Part shown: one piece after another, positions 57,465-64,000 of the stretch
How positions within the stretch are numbered: position 1 is the stretch's first letter
Layout of the letters: every line of letters begins with the position of its first letter
NCBI GenBank assembly: GCA_963169105.1
Contig: OY720638.1
Span: forward strand, 6,682,749-6,746,748
Origin: Ceriagrion tenellum
Lineage: Eukaryota > Arthropoda > Insecta > Odonata > Coenagrionidae
Direction: 5' to 3'
Length of the DNA stretch: 64,000 nucleotides
Translations under genes and position numbers: made by a program
The notes under the pieces: generated by a model
Databases searched by the model: none
Seen by the model: only the letters and a program-made list of their open reading frames with translations
What the model was told of the DNA's origin: nothing

Positions 57465-57646
57465 GTAATGAAGCTCAAACGATTTCGTACTGTCTACTAA
57501 TTTTTATTTCACCTCTTGCTACACGTGTTTCGACTGACTGGCAGTCATCATCTTGCCTGATGATGACTGCTAGTCAGTCGAAACACGTGTAGCAAGAGGT
57601 GAAATAAAAATTAGTAGACAGTACGAAATCGTTTGAGCTTCATTAC
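57465..57646. repeat. Near-perfect 88-bp palindrome with 6-base loop
   Basis: The arms 57465-57552 and 57559-57646 are complementary with one mismatch, separated only by TTGCCT. The arm contains CGACTGACT(G/A)GCAGTCATCA. Such a structure would be cruciform-prone and could form a long hairpin RNA if transcribed. Confidence 0.95.
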
Positions 57647-59240
57647 TTTTAAAAATGAGTGCTATAAATTTGCTACTTCTTAAACAATAGTTCCAAAAAT
57701 CTAATATATACAAATGAATGTTTGTTTGTTCTTCTTCTACGCATTGCAGTACCATTCATCAGATTACGATGAAACTATGGTGAATTGTTATGCGCATACC
57801 CTCATAGGTTTCTGAATTATTGAATCCATTGTACAATACGTGGAGAGCGAGTCGTTTCACCAATTGAGTGTTGGTACCCGAGCTTCTCAAACAAGCGAGG
57901 AACAAGAAGCAAGCAACGAAGCAGATCGTTTATGAGTTGGTCAATCATGTGCATCAGAATTGTATCAGTGAGACATAATATCGTGTGCATCAGAATCATA
58001 TCAGTGACATTATTCGTGTTCTAAGATAAATAATTTATTTGTGCTTAGAAAAAGATTTGGTGCAGTGGTCCCTTTTTGCTTTTTTTTAATTCTTGCATTT
58101 GATTTTCGTATGTTTCGCATTTTCCTAAAATTGAATTCTTAAGCTCGAAGATTTTAAATTTTTGCACTAGTACAACAGTAGAATATTTTATTTACTTGGA
58201 AAGTGCAGCATAGGCATGGAATGGAAACTCATGCCATCATTTGTGCATTACGAATTCCTGTGTAGGTGAGGGGAATTCATTGGAAAGAAAGAGAGGCATT
58301 GCAACCCATGCCGGACACAGCTAGTCTGTTTATAAAATATGTTTTACTAATTGTCTAAGCTAACTGCGAACAAAGCAGTTGAGATATAAAATTATTTTGA
58401 AGTATTTTCACTGTGAAAATTGGATAGTTTTCCATAAGTAAGAACAACACTGAGTATTTCAGTCATGAAGAACATAATGCAACCATAGCAATTGTAGTAG
58501 CTATATGTAGTAGTTTTATTTAAATGCTGGTAACAATGGCTACCAATACACTCACGATGTTGCCAGCACTCATTGCACAAGGAGATAATACTCAGCTTGG
58601 GAAGCAGCTCTGGATCAACTACTCACATAATAAATTAATTAACAATGCAAATACCCCAAGGAATAGAATAAGTAGATTGTGCTTGGTCATGATATACATG
58701 TGGAAGGCCAAGACTTGGATTATATTGAAATGAGTTAATTCAACTAATTAATGATTCAAAACTAGCTTTAAAAATCATTGCGTCATCATATCAGTGCCAT
58801 TATTTTTCATAAATATGGGACAAAAAGAGTGTCATTTACAATGAGTTCAGATGAGAAAATTAACATCAAGAAGACATGGGCAGGCTCCAAGTAATGTAAC
58901 ATTTATTCCACCATTTGCTGTGTAAGTCAAACATTACTCTGCAGTTAGTTACATGCTCTGGATTATATGGTCAATGAGGCAAATTTCACGGAAAATCTTT
59001 GGCATGATTTCAAAATAATCCTCTGCGAAACCCCAAAACTATTCTGAGCTTCCATCATTCTGAGAATCCATATTAATGGCTATCTCAAAACACACACACT
59101 GAGGCTAGCAGACACGTTTCCATTCAATCACTGGGATGTCAAACGCTGCACGGAAAGATACCCTGCCAACTAGGTCAAAGGTGCCAAGGGAGACTACCTG
59201 CATTCATGATGTATGGAGAGCTTGGGTGACACTGGACAGA
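57647..59240. other. No gene recognised (intron)
   Basis: AT-rich with scattered short frames and no domains. I searched it by eye on the minus strand for upstream capping-protein exons and saw none. Confidence 0.4.
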
Positions 59241-59737
59241 GATCTACAAACCTATCAACACATTCATGGAAAAGCTTGTGAGAATTATTGAGACAGAACA
59301 GGAGCACTATGTATGAGGTATGTAGGACACACAAATACGCTATGTCTAGCAGCGAGGAGAAATGAAGAGCTGAGAGAGGAACCATTAGTAGCCACAAGAC
59401 CATCAGAAAAATTCCAAGGGAAATGCATTTTACCTTCCTTATATTCCTCCTGTAAATCGGCAGTACTCAGTACTCTCAAGAACTTCTACCATGAAGAGTT
59501 AATAACTTCAGCTTCACTTTTCTCCTGTAATAAAAATACATGATTGAAGCCATCCTTACAGGTGTTACTTTATGTATGAAAAAATGAACTTTCCCCAATT
59601 TAACACTCAGCTCTCCATTTCTCCTCGCAGCAAGACGTATTAGCGTATTTGTGAGTCCTGCATACCTTAGCGATCCTGTTCTGTCTTGATTGATTCACTC
59701 AAGCTTTTCCATGAATATACTGATAGGTTTGTAGATC
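59241..59737. repeat. Long inverted repeat, about 135-bp arms
   Basis: The arm 59241-59378 is the imperfect reverse complement of 59604-59737. Shared words include GATCTACAAACCTATCA and ATTCATGGAAAAGCTTG. The spacer is about 225 bp. Divergence between arms indicates an old structure. No TTAA or TA duplication is visible. Confidence 0.75.
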
Positions 59738-60597
59738 TGACTTTTGGTTAGGAAACATTGCAGAGTACAATTGAAACAGAAAACTGCGAAGGCAACTTGC
59801 CGATGATTCTCTCTCCCTACTGAGTTTCCCAAAGGGTCTTAAACCCATTTTGAGGGAAAAAGGGTACCTACCACCAAAATAATACACAGAAAGCAAGGGT
59901 CTGTGAAATAAGAGCTTCTTAGGAGGGAAACATATTGTCAATTTTCCATTTACACTTAATACAAAGATAATATGCATAGATGTTGAAGAGACAGCATGTT
60001 CTTGTCTGTATACACAGACAAATAGTTCACTAATCTGCCATGAGACTACAGTGAAAAAGCACTTAATGATTGCAATGAAGGAAATATAAATTGTGGAAGA
60101 CAAATGGTAAAAATTTAACAGTGATATTCACATTATAAGCATAAAATAAAATGCCTCCTGGGAAGCTAATAAATTATAATCGGTACTAGAAAACCAAAAT
60201 GGTAATATGATGGACAGTAAGGAGCAACTGCCAAAAGACGGGGCTCTTTACTTTTTCTTACACATTATTAAATAAATATCTTATATCACTCAGTAATTTG
60301 TCATTATATATTTTTCTTCATTACTGTAAAGATTTACAGCAATAATAAAAATATATGTGAATGGATTGAATAAAAAATGTGGACGTAAAAAAATACTTGT
60401 GTGAGGAGATGCCATAGCATTCCCTGCCATACACCTAAACAAGAGGTTCGAGTGTCATCCGTACAGAATGAAATGAGGAACGTCCTCTGTCAACCAATAG
60501 CAGCCACAGGATGTTCAACAATGTCCTTTAGCATTGAACGTGTTCATCGTAATTATCTTCACTTCTCCCCTGATTGCAACCAACTGAAATGCTATAT
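59738..60597. other. No gene recognised (intron)
   Basis: AT-rich non-coding sequence up to piggyBac 4. Confidence 0.4.
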
Positions 60598-63526
60598 TTA
60601 ATCCCTCAGCGCCGTCCCGCGTACCCAGTACGCACGATTAAATCACCTTATGCCGCCATCATGCGTACCCAGTACGCTCTCTGTACGTCTGAAGCTAATA
60701 ATTTTTCTCAGTCAGAACTTGCATATTTTATTCAGTAAATTTACTGCACTTTGTGAAGAAAGGTTTTTTCTCCACAATAAAATATTCGCAGTACTTTTAA
60801 ACTTTTATTTTGTTTTTGATATTGCGATTATATTTACTTCCAAACCCGTGAGTAAATGAATTTGGTCTTAAAAATTCTCGCGTTCGTTCTTTCGTGCCAT
60901 CTTCAACACATCTGCCTAGTCTGCTAGTGAGTCATCAAGAAGAGTCAGCTCCTTTAGCATGAGATACGATATCTTCACCATTAGTTCTCTCCCTTCTCTC
61001 TCAGTCTGTTCCTAGTGCATCATCACCTTGAGCCCGGTTTGCTTTGACTTGTCCGTCTGAAGCTGAAGCGCTCCGTCTTGCATGGACAGTAATAATTGAA
61101 GATTGAGTCCCTCTCTAAACAGTTAACATAAACTGGGACCCCTCGAAATCTTTGCTCATCCCTCGAAGGAGTTTTCAAACCAAGCGTTTCAGTCCACTGG
61201 CATCTTTCATGCAGTGTGGTGTCCTTTCATGCCTTGTGGTGTCATTTTATCCGTGTGTACGTTTTGCATTGTTATTTTTATAAATACGTATCTCTATAAT
61301 GGCTTCAACAAGTAGAAAAAGATTACCATTTCCAAGTGACGAGGAAATTACTGAAGTATTACTTGAAAGTGATTCTGACGACAGTGTAAGTTCGGAAAGT
61401 GATGGAGAAAATTACATCAATGATCGCTCGGAAATTGACACTCTGCAGCCTATTTACGATGAACTTGAGGACGTTGATGAAGCAGAAAGCTTTGAGTGGG
61501 AGGGAAAGAGATTATATAGGTAATAGAGAAATATTTGTTCGTGGTTTTGGACCTCAAGACAAAGCCAAAAATTTGTCCAATGCTCTAGATATTTTTCAGT
61601 TATTTTTTGATGAAGAATTCATTCATAGTATTGTTCTAGAAACAAATCGTTATACTCATCAACAGATTTCTTCAAGTGAGCCCCCATTTTCAAGGAAGTC
61701 GAGAATTACTACATGGAAACCAGTGACAACAGAAGAAATATACGTAACACTGGGACTATTCATGCATATGGGAATTGTGCAGAAGCCAACACTTCGAACT
61801 CACTTTTCGACAAAGAGAGTTATATTGACTCCAGGTTTCGGGGATGTAATTTCAAGGGACCGATTTGGGATAATTTGTAAATTTCTTCATTTCCACAACA
61901 ATGAAGAAACAGATCAACGGAGTCCTCCGAAGTTAAAAAAAAATCTTTTCCGTAATTGAACATCTAAATGAAAAATTTCATACATATTTTTTACCAAACC
62001 GCAACATTTCCATAGATGAGCCTTTTACATTGTGGAAGGGCAGTCTATCCTTCAAACAATATATTCCTCTGAAGGCATCTAAGTTTGGACTCAAGACCTA
62101 CGAGCTTTGTGATGCAAATACCGGCTACTTATGGTCCTTTCTTGTGTAAACAGGTAAAGATACTGTATTCCCCTCGAAAATCATTCCAGATAACTCAAAC
62201 AAGACAACAGCAATAGTTTTACACTCGGCAGAACCGCTGCTAAATCAAGGACACTGTATTTGGATGGACAATTTTTATAATTCTCCTGCTCTTGCAACAC
62301 TACTGAAAAGTAAATACAAGACTGATTGTGTTGGAACTTAGAGGTTGAATAGAAAGGATGTCCCAAAGTATGTGAAGGAGAAGAAGCTGCAGAAGGACGA
62401 AATATGTGGACAACATTCTGGGCCCGTAGCTGTTTTCAAATAGAGGGACAAAAAATTGTCTCGATGATCTCTACATTCCATAGTGACAAAATAAGAATGG
62501 TATCCAAAGGCGAAAAAGAGACTCGAAAGCCTCTTTGTGTGTTAGACTACAACAAATTCATGGGTGGGGTGGATCTCAAGGACCAGTTATTGCATACGTA
62601 CTTGATCGAAAGAAAACGCCATCACAAGTGGTATATGAAGTTATTTAGGAGACTATTGAATACAGCAATCCTAAATGCATATGTTATTCACAGGAAAAAT
62701 ACAGATAAAAAATTGGACCACCTTTCATTTCGTGTGCAGCTGGTTGAAGGAATATTTTTGAAATATGCAACTGCATACAGGAAATGTGTACCTCATTAGA
62801 CAATTTAGTGCCACCACTCACTGAGAGACATTTCCTGAAGAGGATTCCTGCTACTGGGAAGGAAGCAAACCCCCAAAAGAGATGTGCAGTATGTTCCAAG
62901 CATGGGAGAAGAAGAGACAGCGTGTATTGGTGTGAAACATGTGCAGTGGGTTTGTGCTTGGATTGTTTTGAGCCTTATCACACGAAGCAGAATTACTAAG
63001 GTAAAGCCATTTGAATGTTTCCATACTAACGTTTTAAGAAAAAAAGTGAGTTTCTACATGAAATTATTGGATAATAATATCTCAGAGCGAAGGAAGTGGA
63101 CGAAGTTATGAATTTTCATGTTATCGAGACGGGTTATCATATCGAAAGTATCCTCATAATTATGACATCCAGAATACCATTTTACAAAATTTAAATACAT
63201 AATTATTGTAAAAATGCATTTTAAATATTAAAGATCACTTTATATTAACAAAAAAATTTTTTCATTTTAAACACTGAAAATTATCCCTTTTTTTTCAGAG
63301 AACGAGAAAAAATAAAAATAAATATTTATCCAAAGCGTTTAAAAAGTTAGTGAGTAATAATGCAATATCTTATGCTGGTTCACAAAAAGTTTTAACAATA
63401 ATGATAAAATATCTTGAAAGTTATTAATTATTGAATGATAGCACGTCGAAAAGGCGAATTCGTTTAAATCTCCTCCGGCCTGTGGGATGGGATTTAATTA
63501 AAGGTCCTCCGCCCTTGAGGGGTTAA
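60598..63526 (+). mobile_element. piggyBac element 4
   Basis: TTAA at 60598-60601 and 63523-63526, with ends TTAATCCCTCAGCGCC and TTAACCCCTCAAGGGCGG. The 5' end has two GCGTACCCAGTACGC subterminal repeats (about 60620 and 60664). Length 2.93 kb. The 3' end matches the low end of element 3. Confidence 0.85.
61299..62999 (+). pseudogene. piggyBac transposase 4, stop-ridden
   Basis: Starts MASTSRKRLPFPSDEEITEV with an acidic N-terminus, then frameshifts at about 61520. The main frame has QLFFDEEFIHSIVLETNRYT and GFGDVISRDRFGIICKFLHF. It is followed by SIDEPFTLWKGSLSFKQYIP (first Asp, about 62010) and HCIWMDNFYNSPALATLLKS (second Asp, about 62252). YNKFMGGVDLKDQLL (third Asp, about 62550) comes next. 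Stops interrupt after FLV, GT and FK. The Cys-rich C-terminus CAVCSKHGRRRDSVYWCETC (about 62885) is intact in its own frame. All catalytic Asp are present, but the gene is non-functional. Confidence 0.9.
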
Positions 63527-64000
63527 TTTCCTGGTTTGAACATTAATCTTTTATCTCCCCTTCAGAAAGGCGCTAACCAGGTTCCACACTATATTTTTCC
63601 TTTCATCCGTGTGACCTATACTTATTGAACTATAATGAATTGAAAACATAATAGTGTTTCAAATGCAGCTTTTTGTCCACCTTTTTGGAAGTTATATGTC
63701 TGAAGTCACACCTGCCATTCACCATAGGAGATACTGGCAAATTCTGTATTATTGTTTATTTTCTATTAATTTATTTTTATCCTCATGTCACTTTGTTGTG
63801 ATATCACGTCTTAGTTTCCAGAAGTATGTATTTTGGTATGCATCATTTTCCAATAGTTAAACAATTTCTAAGTATTTCATCAGCATGGAAGAGGGATACA
63901 TTGTGTGGAGTCAGACAATTGGTCTAAAGTCAATGCTTTAGCGATGATAAGAGTACTTATAGCAGTGACAAGTATACAGAGGCCAAATTACAAAATGTTA
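63527..64000. other. No gene recognised (intron)
   Basis: AT-rich sequence to the window end. No exon seen. Confidence 0.4.

Overview
This 64 kb window looks like repeat-rich, intron-bearing arthropod DNA, most likely from an insect. It is AT-rich and gene-poor. Two host genes can be read with confidence, both on the minus strand. One is a BEN-domain gene with six exons between 9374 and 6711. The other is the 3' end of the F-actin capping protein alpha subunit gene, with its last two exons at 50213-50063 and 49927-49724. A possible first exon of a third minus-strand gene lies at 2607-2509. A broken plus-strand coding fragment that I cannot name lies at 47316-47619. I see no rRNA, tRNA or CRISPR.

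Layout. 1-10 kb: a possible host exon, a rearranged MITE-like family (3.7-5.4 kb), a minisatellite (6.0-6.4 kb) and the BEN gene. 11-17 kb: a Tc1/mariner-group transposase with DD82E spacing, a deleted mariner next to it, a relic of a second DD82E copy, and a second copy of the MITE-like family. 17.3-19.6 kb: a deleted PIF/Harbinger element with TAA target duplication. 20-31 kb: a decayed virus-like island. It holds three 180-bp tandem repeats, a dUTPase pseudogene on the minus strand, an intact unknown 214-codon ORF, and a Polinton/Maverick-type protein-primed DNA polymerase B gene. A full-length LINE of about 5 kb sits inside the start of the polymerase gene, flanked by a 13-bp target duplication. 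31-35.3 kb: fragments of three LINEs. 36.9-41.6 kb: a Ty3/gypsy element on the minus strand, interrupted by a THAP-domain fragment. 42-45.7 kb: an RTE-like LINE split at a TTAA site by a piggyBac element.

50-63.5 kb: the large 5' intron of the capping protein gene, filled with four more TTAA-flanked piggyBac elements. One of these is inserted inside another.

Almost every mobile element is broken by stops, frameshifts or lost catalytic residues, so the window is largely a graveyard of transposons. The order of insertion can be read at several nested sites. The most unusual items are the dUTPase/PolB virus-like island, the DD82E transposase, the nested piggyBacs, and a set of short-loop perfect palindromes. 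One palindrome can be compared with a sister copy that lacks it.
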